Assembly (NCBI GenBank): GCA_023213395.1
Contig: CM041465.1
Location: 5,890,001-5,954,000, forward strand
Length of the DNA: 64,000 nt
From: Cycas panzhihuaensis
Taxonomy: Eukaryota; Cycadophyta
Direction of reading: 5' to 3'
Shown here: piece by piece, positions 10,415 to 22,150 of the stretch
Layout: every line of letters begins with the position of its first letter
How positions within the stretch are numbered: the first letter of the stretch is position 1
Position numbers and translations under genes: made by a program
The notes under the pieces: model-generated
The model's input: the letters and a program-made list of their open reading frames with translations, nothing else
Told to the model about the DNA's origin: nothing
Databases searched by the model: none

Positions 10415-13400
10415 ACCAAGTTTCAATGACCTAAGTTTTACCCAAAGTTCCAAAAGTGAACTAGTACCTAATAAGGCTACTAGGCTCTAAATTTAGGGGT
10501 CTCCAAGGGAAACCTTCGGTTGCTATCTTGTCTAGTAGCACCTACCCATAGATGGAAAAATAGGGACCTAATATACTAGTATGTAAGCTCAAGGCTCGAT
10601 ATACCTTAGTATATAGGTTTCTAAGAAGGTTTTTTACACCCCCCTAAATTGTGGATCCACCTACGCTGAACTTATGCCTACCAATAGATCTAGCGGCGAA
10701 AGTTGCTCAAACCAAGGTACTCACTCTCTTCAGGTCTAGCCTTGGTCTCCAAATACAAAATGAGGAAAAGGTTTTACACCTTATCCTACCACTGAATACA
10801 TCTGATAGCTAATGGCTTTCCTCATCCAATATGAGTAGGCCAATTAGCGTGTGTTAGGTGGTAACTTCAAGGGTCCTAACCATTCTCCTTGCAAGGCTAG
10901 AAATAATAGTGTTTAATTCAAAATTTATCTTTTTAATGTGATAATAAATTAATTAATTCTTGTGGTCTTACTTAGGGTCTTTTAAAAAATCCCTTTTATT
11001 CTAAGAAAAAAACTAAAAGAAAAACAATATTCACTAAGCAAGAATGAATAAATGGAATGAAGATATCTTTCAAATTAAAAAAAAAAAAACACAAGCAATA
11101 ACCTTTCCTTCAAATCTTTATAAATTAAATAAATTAACTAATGAGCCTTTTCCTTTCCAATCAATTAAAAGAGTACTAAATGATATGCAACCTAGTTTTT
11201 AATTTGATATAATATAGAGAAACAATGATCTAAATACTCTTTTGATGCTTTAAACATGCAAATCTAAAATCTAATTACTTTTAATGATAAAAAGATAGAT
11301 ATTCAATGATATTACTCAACTAAGCTTGAATCTTTCAAAGCTAATAAGTAGCTAAATAAAAAATAAATGACATTTATGTCAATGTAAAATGAAGTATGAT
11401 AAATTATGGAGATGATTAACTATCATTTTGAAAGAAGTACACTCTTTTGAAAGTAGTAAAAAACTAAAAATTTAAAGTGTAACCTTTGCTTAAGATGATA
11501 GAAATATCTAAAAATAATAAGTTTCCATAAAGAAATATAGAAAAATAAACAAATATAACATAAATTATACCAGTTTGATAAGGTAACTCCACTTAGCTTG
11601 CAGATAGTTTGAAGTGATAAAAGTCTATCTTCTTGGTACAAAAAATAACTTGAAAAATACAAATAAAAAATAATCATAGCTTCAAAAATAAACTATCAAT
11701 GATCAATAATATAGATATAACCTTTTGAGACAATGTAATACTTGAAAAATTATAAGATAATGCATATAAGGACTAAACAAGAAGCTAAATATAACTAGGT
11801 TTAAACACCTACCAAATTATGTTAGATTTAAGTGAAACCTAATTCAATCTAAAGAATATTGAAAAAACTTTCCAATGGATTTGATCATTTGGAAAACTGA
11901 TTCCTAAAACTCAAGATATTAAAAACTAAGTGTAGGGACCCTTTTTAGGGCTTGAACAAGAGCCATGAGGCTAAAATATTATAAAAATTAGATTATACCT
12001 TTATGGAAAGATGTAAAACTACTCACATATAGATTAGAAACCTTTTAATGCATCTTATGCTAAAAACTTTGAAGAAATTGCTTCTTAAAATGTTGAATAA
12101 TAAAGAACTAAGTTTGATTAAGTACTTTAACTTCACCAACCTAAAATATCTACAAAAAATTTTCAAATCACTTAAAAATATATATCAACATGAAGAGGGT
12201 TGAACCAACTTTCCAACAAAGTGGACAGTTCAGAAAACAGATGTCAGAGGCAAAAGTTATAGTGGAAATGGTGAAGGAACCTCTTTATAGTTAACAAAAT
12301 GGAGGCTGAAAAAGTAGGTCACTTCAAGCTATTAAAACTTAATCAAAATGGCTCCAAAACTGATAAATGACTAGTCCACAGTGAAGCTCATTGAACAACA
12401 ATCATGATAAGACTAGTTTCATTAAAAATTATTAACCTAGTAAAGAGTTATAGTAGAAAATGTGCTAGTAACTTTATAAAGCAAAATATAAATAAACCTT
12501 ACATGAAAAATTGATTTAAACCTTTTGAAAAACTAGTGGGCAATCACATGCCAGTGCACAAAACTAAAGGCTAGATGTTAAAGGGGACTTATCACTTAAC
12601 AACCACCGCCTGACCTCAAAATATATAAAAAGAAGTTTGATTAAAATCAAACTTTAGAAAACTAAAAATTATTAATATTAAATGTCATCACTGCTGTGAA
12701 GATTAACAAAGAATAGGGAAGATTTGGAAAGTTTAATCAATCCATTCCAGACATTTTTGATTGATTGATGAGTTCCAATAAGAGATGGGTATCCATAATA
12801 GTGGATCAACCCAAAAAATTCAGAGAAATACAATTGTTATATATTAAAAAAAAAGTGAAAAATAGTGAAATAACATGTGCAGCCGTTGTGAGATTAAATT
12901 ATGAAGAAATTTGATCTAAAGAGATTGATTTGCTCATGTAATGATGGGAACCTTTAGAATATCAACACACTAAATAAGTTTATTTTAAAAAAAGATTAAA
13001 AAATAAAAGAAAATTTTGTAAATAATAGACTACGACCAACTGCGCACATAGGGATTAAACAGTCACTGAACATAATGCTATTTAAACTTGAAACCCATAA
13101 ATGATGTACTTATTCATCCATCTCCAAGCCAGGAATCTTTGTACTACTAAAAATCACTAGAAGAATAGGTTTTAATCTATAAACCAGTACACTCAAGAAT
13201 TACGAAACCCTCCAAACGAACGATCTCAAGTAGGCAAGGCGGCATGCCTGTCTACTCCAAACCTAAACATATGAGAGATATGGGAAAGATAAAATCAAAT
13301 TAAATGTAACTTTTATCGGTGTCTAACATCACTTGGAGTGTTAAAAATTTATGGGTAGGGACCATATATATGAGGATGGAGAGGGAGCACATAACTTATA

Positions 13401-13958
13401 GATTAGGGCATCACTAGAGTGTAGACACTGAGGGTGAGTAGTCAGAGAGAGGTAGACCAAAGGGGTAAAGCCACGTAGAGAAAGACCTCAAAAAATATTT
13501 AAAAAATAAACTATATAAAATACTATTTTTAAAAGTATTATAAATTAAGTAAATATCAAAAAGGACTTATCATACTTTATATAAACTTGGAGATAAATGG
13601 AGGAGCCAAATTCATAATAAAAGCAACGTATATTTAATACTTAATTAGAGGAAGGGGGCCAAAAATAGAAGGATAATACAATACAATACGATCTTCTCAC
13701 TTGTAATGTTAATAGAGAAACATTTAAGCAAAAATATTTACATATAAATTTAGAAAACTTGGTAAAACAACAGTGACCAGTTTGCAGAGAGTTGCCTTTC
13801 GAGGATGAGATCTTGTTTTAGAGGAGGTAAAACTTCAAACTAATTTCTCTAGTGGTTAGATGGGCTTTCTAAGAACCTAATAAGTAGTCATATGCTACAC
13901 TTTTACCAAGAGTATGAAGAGCTAGATCAGTATAAACAGTTATTAATCAACCCTTTAA
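10415..13958. other. Non-coding AT-rich block, probable extended Copia-1 leader
   Basis: No supportable gene. 10440-10900 is less AT-rich with several direct imperfect words (for example CTAGTA/CTAGCA); it resembles the leader regions of the Gypsy elements at about 47.1-47.6 kb and 55.4-55.7 kb in style. 10900-13950 is AT-rich with no protein-like frame. The block sits between a Copia gag start (10270) and a minus-strand PBS at 13959. It may therefore be one very long leader or a leader enlarged by undetected insertions. Confidence 0.4.
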
Positions 13959-13969
13959 CTCTGATACCA
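13959..13969 (-). other. Primer-binding site, minus strand
   Basis: On the minus strand this reads TGGTATCAGAG, the core of the initiator-tRNA-Met site. A TG dinucleotide that could end an LTR lies 2 bp further right (13972). It could belong to Copia-1, whose gag starts 3.7 kb away on the same strand, or to another element. Confidence 0.65.
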
Positions 13970-13971
13970 AA

Positions 13972-14335
13972 TGAAATATGCAGAGGTGCAGAGCAGGACT
14001 ATAATGGTGAGATCATTGCTCATGAGTTAACCATAACCTTGAATATTAGGTGATATTAAAAAACACTAGGGAGATATTACCATCCTATTTATAGGTTATT
14101 TGGAGAGGCATCAAGTACCTCAACATAATCTGTACATTATTCAAAATAATTCAAATTAATATTAAAAAATATAATTAAAAAACTTAAACACATACCTTAG
14201 GATAGTGGGTCATCATCCCATGGCTCTAGGTGGCTGAGTGTGTAGATCTAAGTACCCTAGGAAGCCCTAAAGGTGGGTTTGAGGGGCCCTATATGCACAA
14301 ATTCATAGGCACATTGGGGGTTATCCCAACAGTTT
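13972..14335 (-). repeat. Probable partial 5' LTR (minus strand) interrupted by Gypsy-1
   Basis: DNA directly outside the PBS at 13959 should be LTR. It begins TGAAATATGC on the plus strand and runs into the Gypsy-1 LTR at about 14336. I found no partner copy in the window, because the matching 3' LTR of Copia-1 would lie beyond the left edge. Confidence 0.4.
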
Positions 14336-15106
14336 TGTAAAAAAATTAGATCCCATAACTAAAAGAAAAATAACAAATATATACTATTTATAAATCAATA
14401 AAAATGGGGATAAATAATATCTAAATGAGCTAAAATTTTAAGGGAATAAATGGGACATCTATACTTATATGTGTACCAATTTTTAGCTTAATTGGATTTT
14501 GTTAGCCCTAGGTACCAAGCTACAACATTTTAGAATTACATGAATGCCACTTGGATAACATGCATTTTAGTTGTTGGTGATTGGAGTTGCATGAATACCA
14601 CTTGGAAAATATGTATTTTAATTTCATTTCTATAAATTGAACTCTCTTGAGCTTACTTTTTATGTTGGAGACTTGGTTCTTATGTATAAGAGACACTTGA
14701 CTTGGGAGTAACAGTGAGGCAACACTTGTACGGTATTGGAGACCATAGAGGAGGCAAATTTCAACACTTCAAGCATCTATTTTGGAGAGTGGGAGCTTCA
14801 TTGAAGGAGTCTTAAGAAGTTGGGGGCCCCTTGTGATATTATTATATCATTTATTCATTGTAACTTGCCTATTCTTTTCTAGGTTTCTTTCTCCACTATT
14901 AAATGAAGGTTTTTCTAGCTTAATAAAGGTATTGTCCTTCTTACCTTTGAGTAATGGCAAGTATGCATGAGTTGATATAGAATAACCTTTTATGGGCTTA
15001 CTCTTTTATTGATATTATTGGGGATTTTACACTAATACCCTAGGATCTTAAGGAAAAAGATTGGTGATTAATTTCTTTACCAATCACACCCCACTTTGGG
15101 ATCACA
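14336..15106 (+). repeat. Gypsy-1 5' LTR
   Basis: About 770 bp, homologous to 20162-20818 plus 26875-26986. The right end (GATCACA, 4 bp before the PBS) is firm. The left end near TG at 14336 is approximate, because similarity to the 3' LTR fades there. Confidence 0.8.
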
Positions 15107-15110
15107 TTTT

Positions 15111-15122
15111 TGGTATCAGAGC
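15111..15122 (+). other. Gypsy-1 primer-binding site
   Basis: TGGTATCAGAGC, a full match to the initiator-tRNA-Met site, 4 bp after the LTR end. Confidence 0.93.
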
Positions 15123-15238
15123 ATGTGATCTTTGTTGTAGGGACTTGAATGGTACAAACAAGGAAAGGATACCAAGAGAAAGAAGACGTTTTTCTTTTGT
15201 TATAATCACCAAGAAGACAAAGAAAGAATCCAAGCACC

Positions 15239-15731
15239 ATGGCTAAAAACTAAGATAGAGAAATTAGATTTGAGAAGCTTGAGAAGAACGTAGAAGTTTT
15301 GATGCAAATGATGAACTAACTTCTACCTCTAGTCAAGGGCAAAGGAAAAGAGAAGGAAGTTGAAGGAGAATCTACGGATGACCACAACCATAAAGAAGAA
15401 GAAGAGGAGGCCTTAAAGCACTCATTTGAAGAAATCAAGGGTACTTTATCTTATCAACCCTTCAAGGTGGAGGCAAATTTGGGCATTCCTACTTATGATG
15501 GAGAGGTAAATACTAAAAAGTTGGACCATTAGTTGGATTAACTTAAAATCTACTTCACAATTTATGATTATAGTAATGGAAAAAATCTTTCATTTGCTAG
15601 GCTCAAGTTATGCAAATATGCATTAACATGGTGGAATATATATTTGAAGACTCATGATGCATCTTCTTTTTCTTAGATGGATTTTAAGAAAGTAATAAAG
15701 AAGCAATACTACCCCATAGGTCATGAGGAAG
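15239..15731 (+). pseudogene. Gypsy-1 gag, N-terminal part (broken)
   Basis: Starts at ATG 15239 (MAKN, then a stop). The readable frame has a charged linker (KGKGKEKEVEGEST, KEEEEEA) and then the Gypsy capsid core: GIPTYDGEV, LKIYFTIYDYSNG, LSFARLKLCKYALTWW and FKKVIKKQYYPIGHEE. Several Trp or Gln codons have become stops. The frame is cut at 15731 by a Gypsy-5-family LTR fragment and resumes at about 16088. Confidence 0.82.
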
Positions 15732-16050
15732 TGTTATGAACCTCTTTAAAAAGTGGTTAATTAATCATTTATTAAATAAATAGGTGTTATTGAAAGGACA
15801 CAACCTTCCATGAAAGGGCCTAATATGCATATAAATTTGGCCCCAAATATAATATATGGCATTACTTATATTTTCAATCAATATTAATTAGTCTTTTGAC
15901 TATTTACTCTCTCCAGCATGCTCTTGTATTGACTTGAACCTGGCTATCTTTCTAAGTTATAGAAAAAGGTTCATAACAAGTGGTATCAAAGCATGCTATA
16001 GAGAGTAAATGTGTCACTTGGTAATATTTACACCAAGGGAGAGATGTATG
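15732..16050 (+). mobile_element. Truncated Gypsy-5-family insertion: one LTR plus PBS
   Basis: 15732-15978 begins TGTTATGAACC and ends CATAACA. It matches the reverse complement of the Gypsy-5 LTR at 61777-62031, including the shared words ATTGAAAGGACA and ATATGCATATAAA. It is followed by AG and a PBS (TGGTATCAAAGC, 15981-15992) and a short leader piece, then Gypsy-1 gag resumes. So this is an LTR with the start of an internal region, not a simple solo LTR. The right boundary (about 16030-16085) is uncertain. Confidence 0.8.
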
Positions 16051-16087
16051 TATCCAAGGTTATACTTCTTTATTTTTCAAGCATGGC

Positions 16088-16432
16088 ATGTTACTTAGTA
16101 TTAATATGGATGAACATAGTACTCTTATAAAATTTATTGGAGGATTACATGATTACATAAGGAAAGAACTAAGGCTTTTTAAGGTTCAATCCATTGGAGA
16201 AACAAGTAAAATAGCTATTACAATAGAAAGTAAAAGCAAGAAACCTACATTCATGTCTAAATATTCTACTTTTACTTCCAAGAAGTATGAAAATCATCCT
16301 AAATTATACTCATCTAAAAGGCAAGAAGGAAAGAAGAAAAGAATAAATTGTGTTCAAAGTTCTAACTATTGTAAGCATTGTGATATTAGTGGTCATGTTA
16401 CAACAAAGTGTTGGAAGTTGCTCCAGAGCTAA
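16088..16432 (+). pseudogene. Gypsy-1 gag, C-terminal part with intact zinc knuckle
   Basis: An open stretch of 114 codons continuing the capsid (NMDEHSTLIKFIGGLHDYIR) through a basic Ser/Lys-rich linker to a zinc knuckle C-K-H-C-D-I-S-G-H-V-T-T-K-C, a perfect C-x2-C-x4-H-x4-C. The knuckle binds genomic RNA in the particle. The ATG at 16088 is internal to gag, not a true start; the real N-terminus is at 15239. Confidence 0.85.
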
Positions 16433-17100
16433 AGCCAAAGTATATTAAGGACATGGAATCAAAGAAAGAAGGAAAAAGGGAAAGCACTACTTTTTGAGGT
16501 GGAGCTTCAAAGTGAAGGAGAAGAAGAGAAGGTTACTCTACTTACAAATTATAGAGATGATGCTATAAATAAGGAATTACTTCACTTAAAGCTTTAAGTA
16601 GGAAATAATGCTATTAGTGCCATCATAGATCTGGGGAGCCAAAAGAATTTGATCTCAAAAAATTTGGTGAAGAACCTTGGGTTGGTAACTACTCCTCACC
16701 CTCACTCATATCCTCTAGGTTAGATCCATAAAGATATGGAAATGTAAATATCAAAGCAATGTGCACTTAAATTTTCCATCACTAATGCTTTTATTGATAA
16801 AGTGATATGTGATGTGGTACCATTAGATGTATGTCATGTTGTACTTGGGAGTCCCTACTTATAGGATCGAGATGCACTCTTCTATCAAAGGAAGAGAAAG
16901 TATTGATTGATGAAAGATAACAAGGGCTTTATCATAAATACTATAAAGAAGCATTTGGATAAGATGACATTAATTTTAGCCACTCAAGTAAAAAGGCTAA
17001 TCAATGCATGTGGAAAATTTATCATCTTAATGGTAAGAAGCAAAGAAGAGCCAGGAGAATAAGGAAGCCCTTCTACTCACACTCTTCTTATATCACCTAA
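16433..17100 (+). pseudogene. Gypsy-1 aspartic protease region (broken, D-S-G changed to D-L-G)
   Basis: A retropepsin-like domain. The active-site segment at about 16610-16660 reads AIIDLGSQKNLIS, where the family has Asp-Ser-Gly; Ser is Leu here. Downstream VVPLDVCHVVLGSPYL matches the conserved end of the domain (the usual Trp of G-x-P-W is absent). Stops occur before and within the domain. It links gag to RT as in all Ty3/Gypsy elements. Confidence 0.8.
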
Positions 17101-17950
17101 ACAATTGCAATAAATTATGGAGTTGAAGATAAGGTATGACATTCTATTTTAGTATGTTGATGGGTTACTGCCAAAGAGAAAGATAGAGCATGAAATCACT
17201 CTTGTAGGAGATGCACCATTACCTAATGTTGCTTTGTATAGGCACTCCATTCTAGAGAATAATGAGATAAAGAGGCAAGTTAAGGAGTTGCTCGATCAAG
17301 GGATCATAAGACCTTCATGTTCACCTTATGGGTCACCAATTGTCTTGGTGCTTAAGAAGGATGGACGATAGAGAATGCATATAGACTTTCATGCTTTAAA
17401 TAAAATCACAAATTAAAAATTACTACCCCTTGCCTCATATAGATTATTTGCTTAATCAAATTTAGCATGATTGTTATTTTACTAAGTTGGATTTGAAAAG
17501 TGGTTATCACCAAGTTAGGGTCAAAGAGAAGGACATATGGAAGATGAACTTTAAAATAAAGCAAGAACTCTTTGAATAGATGGTTATGCCTTTCAAATTG
17601 TGTAATGCTCCTACAACATTCATGAGGCTAATGAATGAAGTGTTAAGACCTTACTTAGATAATTTTGTTGTTGTTTATCTTAATGACATTTTAATTTTTA
17701 GCAACACATGGGAGGAACATTTACAACACATAGAAGAAGTTTTGAAGACTTAGGCTAAGCATCATTTGTAAATTTGACAAGGAGAACTTAGTCTTCTTAA
17801 GTTTTATAGTTAAAGGAGGAAAGTTGAGAATTGACCCACTCAAGACTCAAGCCATCCTCAAATAGCCTAGGCCAACAAACATCATGAAGGTGAGAAGTTT
17901 TTGAGGAGCTTGTCAATACATGAAAAAGTTTATTCTTCATTTCTCATAGG
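17101..17950 (+). pseudogene. Gypsy-1 reverse transcriptase (broken, catalytic box Y-L-N-D)
   Basis: A Gypsy-type RT (RVT_1). Readable blocks are [46 protein letters not shown] with the first catalytic Asp, MPFKLCNAPTTFMRLMNEVL, and VVYLNDILIFS. The last is the catalytic YxDD box with its first Asp replaced by Asn. Stops and at least one frameshift (about 17415) interrupt it. It is clearly an RT and clearly inactive. Confidence 0.9.
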
Positions 17951-18480
17951 TTATAACACCTCTACATAGATTGACAAAATTTAGTAAAAAGTTTACTTGG
18001 GGTTCTAAGGCGTAAGAAGCTTTTCTTCTTTTGAAGAATAAAATTTGTGAAGCACTGGTTTTGGTAATGCCAAATTTGTAAAGGCCTTTTGAAGTAGAAG
18101 TTGATGCAAATGGAAATGTGATGGGAGTTGTCTTTATTTAAGATGGGAAGCTTATTACTTACCATTAAAAGTCTTCACCCCTCAAGTGAAAAACTACCCA
18201 ACATATGATTGAGAAATGTTTGCACTACATCAAATATAAAAGTATTGGAGGTCCTACTTACTTGAAAAAGAGGTTGTAGTTCATATCGATCATAAGCCTT
18301 TTCAATTTTTGCAAACCCAAAGTAAATTACAATAAGCAATACATATGAAGTAGATGAGTTATTTACGATAATTCAATATTATAATTAAGTACAAAAAGGG
18401 ATCTACTAAAAAAATTATCAATATGTTATCTAGACCACTTTGTTCCACTTCTTCTTCTTCTTCTTTTGTTTGTAATTCTC
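17951..18480 (+). pseudogene. Gypsy-1 RNase H region (broken)
   Basis: Follows the RT directly. Blocks include LHRLTKFSKKFTWG (the connection), FEVEVDANGNVMGVV (the first RNase H acidic residue in the D-A-S/N-G motif) and further remnants with stops up to about 18440. The short 67-codon frame on the opposite strand (17962-18165) is only its shadow. Confidence 0.78.
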
Positions 18481-19980
18481 TTATGAGTTAGCAAGTGGAG
18501 CTAATATATCATGAAGAGTACAAAGACTTGTACCATGAAGATAAAGCCTTAAAGGAAGAATTAGAGAACCCAGTTAAAGAAAGACCTTCCCAACTTGCTT
18601 GGAAGGATGGTCTACTCTTCAAAGAGGGGCAACTCTATATTCCATTAAAAGGAGACAAGATTAAGTGGCTTAGAGAAGCCCATACTTCTAAAGTGGCTAG
18701 TCACTTTGGTGTAGAGACTTTAACAAACTTGAGAAGATATGTTGTATGGTCAAAGATGTAAAATGATATAAGCAAATATGTAAAAAGATATATAATATGT
18801 AATACTTCTAAGCCTACTTCTAGAAAATTAGGATTGCATACACCACTACCTATTCCTACTAAGCCTTGAGAAAGTATCTCCATAGATTTCTTAGGGGGAC
18901 TTCCCATAACTAGGAAGGGACATGACTATCTCTTTGTTGTTGTAGATAGGTTAAGCAAGATGATATGTTTAATACCTTATAAGAAGACAATCACAAGAGC
19001 AGAGGAAACTAAGTTATTCTTTTAGCATGTATGGAAGAATTTTGGCTTACCTTCTTCTATCATTTTAGATCAGGACACTTGATTCCTTTCATCATTTTAG
19101 AAGATAAGACACCAAATTATAAGGAGTATAAGTTTGCATCCTCAAATAGATGGACAAATCGAAGTAGTGAATAGAACTTTAGTACATTTGTTGAGGGGAT
19201 ATAATTCTAAGCATACAAAGACTTGGGATGAATCATTAGCTTTTCTACAATTTACATTTAATAGGGTAATGCATGCATCACACTCTAAAGTACCTTTTGA
19301 AGTTTGTTTGGGATACTTACCTCAAAGTCCATTTAACTTAGAGTTTTTAATGCAAGCTAAGGAAGGATCCACCAAAGAGAAGGAGGGGCATGACAAGGCT
19401 TTAAGATACTTAGAGAAGATCCAAAGACTCCACAAAGGAGTACATGATCAACTTCTAAGGACTCAACAAAAGTATAAGGAAAAACATAACAATCATAGGT
19501 AAGAGTATAGTTTTTAAGGAAATTTGGTATGGTTATACTTGAGCATGGAGAGGTTGAAAGGAGAAGGCAAGAAACTCAAACCTATAAGGTATGGACCATT
19601 CAAGATTTTGAGAAAAGTAGGTGGCAATGCTTTCCAACTTAATCTTCCACCTTATATACAAATATATTCAGTAGTAAATGTCAAATATTTAAAACTCTTT
19701 GAGCCCTCCATGCTAGATGAGAAGCATGAGTAGTTCACTTTGCCTTCAGTTGATGACTTGTATTGAGGAGCATCTCAAGGAGGATTATATCTTAAAAAGA
19801 AAATCCACCAAAATAAGACATACAACATATGAATCTTTTAGGATTGGAGTAGTAGGATAGTTGCTTAGTAAGGCCAAGTGGTTTAGTAGGTAACAAGGGG
19901 AACAACGCTTCCCCCATCTTCAATTTTAAGCTAAATAGGAGTTGGCTATTTTCCAAGGAAGGGGAGCCATGATCCAAGAG
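18481..19980 (+). pseudogene. Gypsy-1 integrase (broken)
   Basis: 18495-18761 is the N-terminal zinc-binding region (SHFGVETLTNLRRYVVW). The core follows: SIDFLGGLPITRKGHDYLFV with the first Asp, SIILDQDT with the second, and (19134-19502) HPQIDGQIEVVNRTL with the catalytic Glu. The C-terminal part (19524-19733) has the GPFKILRKVGGNAFQLNLP fold typical of Gypsy integrase tails. Stops separate the open stretches. After 19733 the frame is decayed to about 19980. Confidence 0.9.
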
Positions 19981-20161
19981 AATCTACCATATGTCTATAG
20001 GAAGTAGAAAATGATAGGCATTAGAACATTTGAAAGAAATAGGACCAAACAGTGTCAAACAAATATGTAATTTTATGAAAAGGAAGAAGACACATCCCAA
20101 TACATGTGCACAAAAGGTGGGGTTCAAAAAATATCATTTGATTAGATGGAAAGCCTTATAT
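19981..20161 (+). other. Gypsy-1 3' non-coding region with probable polypurine tract
   Basis: A purine-rich AAAAGGTGGGG at about 20113-20123 is the likely PPT. The LTR similarity that I can follow with confidence begins only at about 20162, so the exact LTR start lies between 20124 and 20162. Confidence 0.5.
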
Positions 20162-20818
20162 TATAGAAAATAACTCTCATAGCCAACAGAAAAATAACAA
20201 ATACATACTATTTTCAAATTAATGAAAATATGAGTAAATGATATCCAAATGAGCTAAAATTTTGAGAAAATAAAGGGGACATATGTACCTATATGTGTAC
20301 CAAACTTGAGCTTAATTGGAGTATGTTAACCCTAGGTACCAAGCTACAACTTTTTAGAATTACATGAATGCCACTTGGATAACATGCGTTTTAGTTGTTG
20401 GTGATTGGAGTTGTATGAATACCACTTGGAAAATATGTATTTTAGTTTCATTTCTATAAATTGAACCCTCTTGAGCTCATTCTTTATGTTAGAGACTTGG
20501 TTCTTATGTATAAGAGACACTTGACTTGGGAGCAACATTGAGGCAACACTTGGAAGGTGTTGGAGACCATAGAGGAGATAAATTTCAACACTTCAAGCAT
20601 CCATTTTAAAGAGTGGGAGCTTTATTAAAGGAGTCTTAAGAAGTTAGAGGCCCCTTGTCCTATTATTGTATCATTTTTTCATAATAACTTGCCTATTATT
20701 TTCTAGTTTTCTTTCTCCACTATAAAATGGAGGTTTTTCTAGCTTAATAAAAGTATTATTCTTCTTACCTTAAGAGTAATGGAAAGTATGCATGAGTTGG
20801 TGTAGAATATCCTTTTAT
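20162..20818 (+). repeat. Gypsy-1 3' LTR, left part
   Basis: Homologous to 14336-14992 of the 5' LTR, with moderate divergence. It stops at CCTTTTAT (20818), exactly where the next element was inserted; the remaining LTR bases resume at 26875. Confidence 0.88.
20814..20818. repeat. Target-site duplication TTTAT, left copy
   Basis: TTTAT immediately left of the inserted LTR element; repeated at 26870-26874. Confidence 0.9.
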
Positions 20819-21255
20819 TATTGGAGTTAATCATCATCACTCCACTCCCACCTTTCCAACTAGGATTGTACACCTCATCAACCTTAATTTAGATATGTGA
20901 TGCTCAATATATCAGGGTAAGTTAAGGTAAGTTTAACTTTGATTTATGTGAAGTTGAGTTAGTTTTATTTGAGTTAAGTGAACATTATTTTATTATTATT
21001 TTAAATTCAGAGGTTAAGGAGTTTCCCTCCTCCCCCAAATTATAAATATTAAGGGGTGTGCAACCCTGATGTCTTTAGACACCGCCTCCTTATTGGAAAT
21101 TTGTAATGTTCACTTCTCACAAAGGCTTGAATACAATGCTTTCATAGTTTATACTATCATGCTACATTGATCTATTAGTGATTTATAACTTGTATTGAAT
21201 TTTGGTTATTGGTTACATGTTTTGCCCTGTTCTCTTACAAATATTATTTCCTACA
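20819..21255 (+). repeat. Gag-only element 5' LTR
   Basis: 437 bp. The first bases read TATTGGAG where the partner has TGTTGGAG, so the TG end is mutated; it ends CTACA. It pairs with 26443-26869. Confidence 0.92.
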
Positions 21256-21257
21256 TT

Positions 21258-21268
21258 TGGTATCAAAG
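21258..21268 (+). other. Gag-only element primer-binding site
   Basis: TGGTATCAAAG, 2 bp after the LTR. It is one transition away from the initiator-tRNA-Met core at position 9 and matches the variant seen elsewhere in this window. Confidence 0.8.
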
Positions 21269-21279
21269 TAGGTGATTAC

Positions 21280-22150
21280 TGATCTGTGAAGTTTTTCGAA
21301 AAAGTAAGAAGATTTTGAGGCAGATTTGCTCACAACAACAAATATTCAGTTATATTCATTTTTCTGTAAATTTTTAGTAAGTTTTATATATTATTTTAGC
21401 AGATTTTGATTATTATTGAGTTATATTTCTAGTATAACAAATATTTCTCAGATCTATTTTCAGATTTGTACAGATCTACACAGGATTTCAGTAGCAAGCC
21501 ATATTTGATCAAGTTATTTTCTCAAATTTGAGCCATATTTCTTCAGTTCTATACATTTTATCTTATATTTCATCATTATTTCAGTAGCAAGTTATATGTA
21601 TTCAAGATTTTTCTCATATTTAAGTTTTTTTTTTTAGATCTATAGTTTTCATCACATATTTGAAAGTTTTCAAGATTATTAATCTATTTTATCTGATATT
21701 TTTCGCAGATCTGTAAAGGAGATCAGTTGCATACAAAAGTTATCAAGTTTTCTTAAAACATCTACAATTTTTATTTCAAGATATGTTACATATTTTTCAG
21801 ATCTACTATAGATCTGCTTATTTCAGTCAATTTTCACCATTTTTCTGGTATATTCGTTTAGATCTACAATTTTTTGCTATAGATTTACTATGCTTAAGTC
21901 AGATCTACAATATTTACATAATATATTTTCAGATCTACTAGTTTTTACTTCAGATCTACTACATTCTTTTTCATATTTGCTATACTTCTTTTCAGATTTG
22001 TATTTTTTTATCACATATTTGAATATACTTTTAAGTTTTTTCTACAGATTCACAAATTTTGGGGCATATTCAGCCATCTAGAGAAGCATCTACAACAGAT
22101 CTGTATACTAGAGAATGCACTTAGAAATTTGAAGAAGCCTGCTACAAATA
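21280..22150 (+). repeat. Leader region with many dispersed AGATCT words
   Basis: An AT-rich stretch in which CAGATCTAC or close variants recur at irregular spacing; I count about eleven AGATCT hexamers in under 0.9 kb, plus several one-base variants (AGATTTG, AGATTTAC). It contains no long open frame. It is the 5' leader of the gag-only element. The words are palindromic and dispersed rather than in strict tandem. Confidence 0.7.

Noticed and set aside
14782-15246. Short frames on both strands (62, 66 and 61 codons)
   Set aside because: They lie in the Gypsy-1 LTR, PBS and leader and overlap each other; no protein family.
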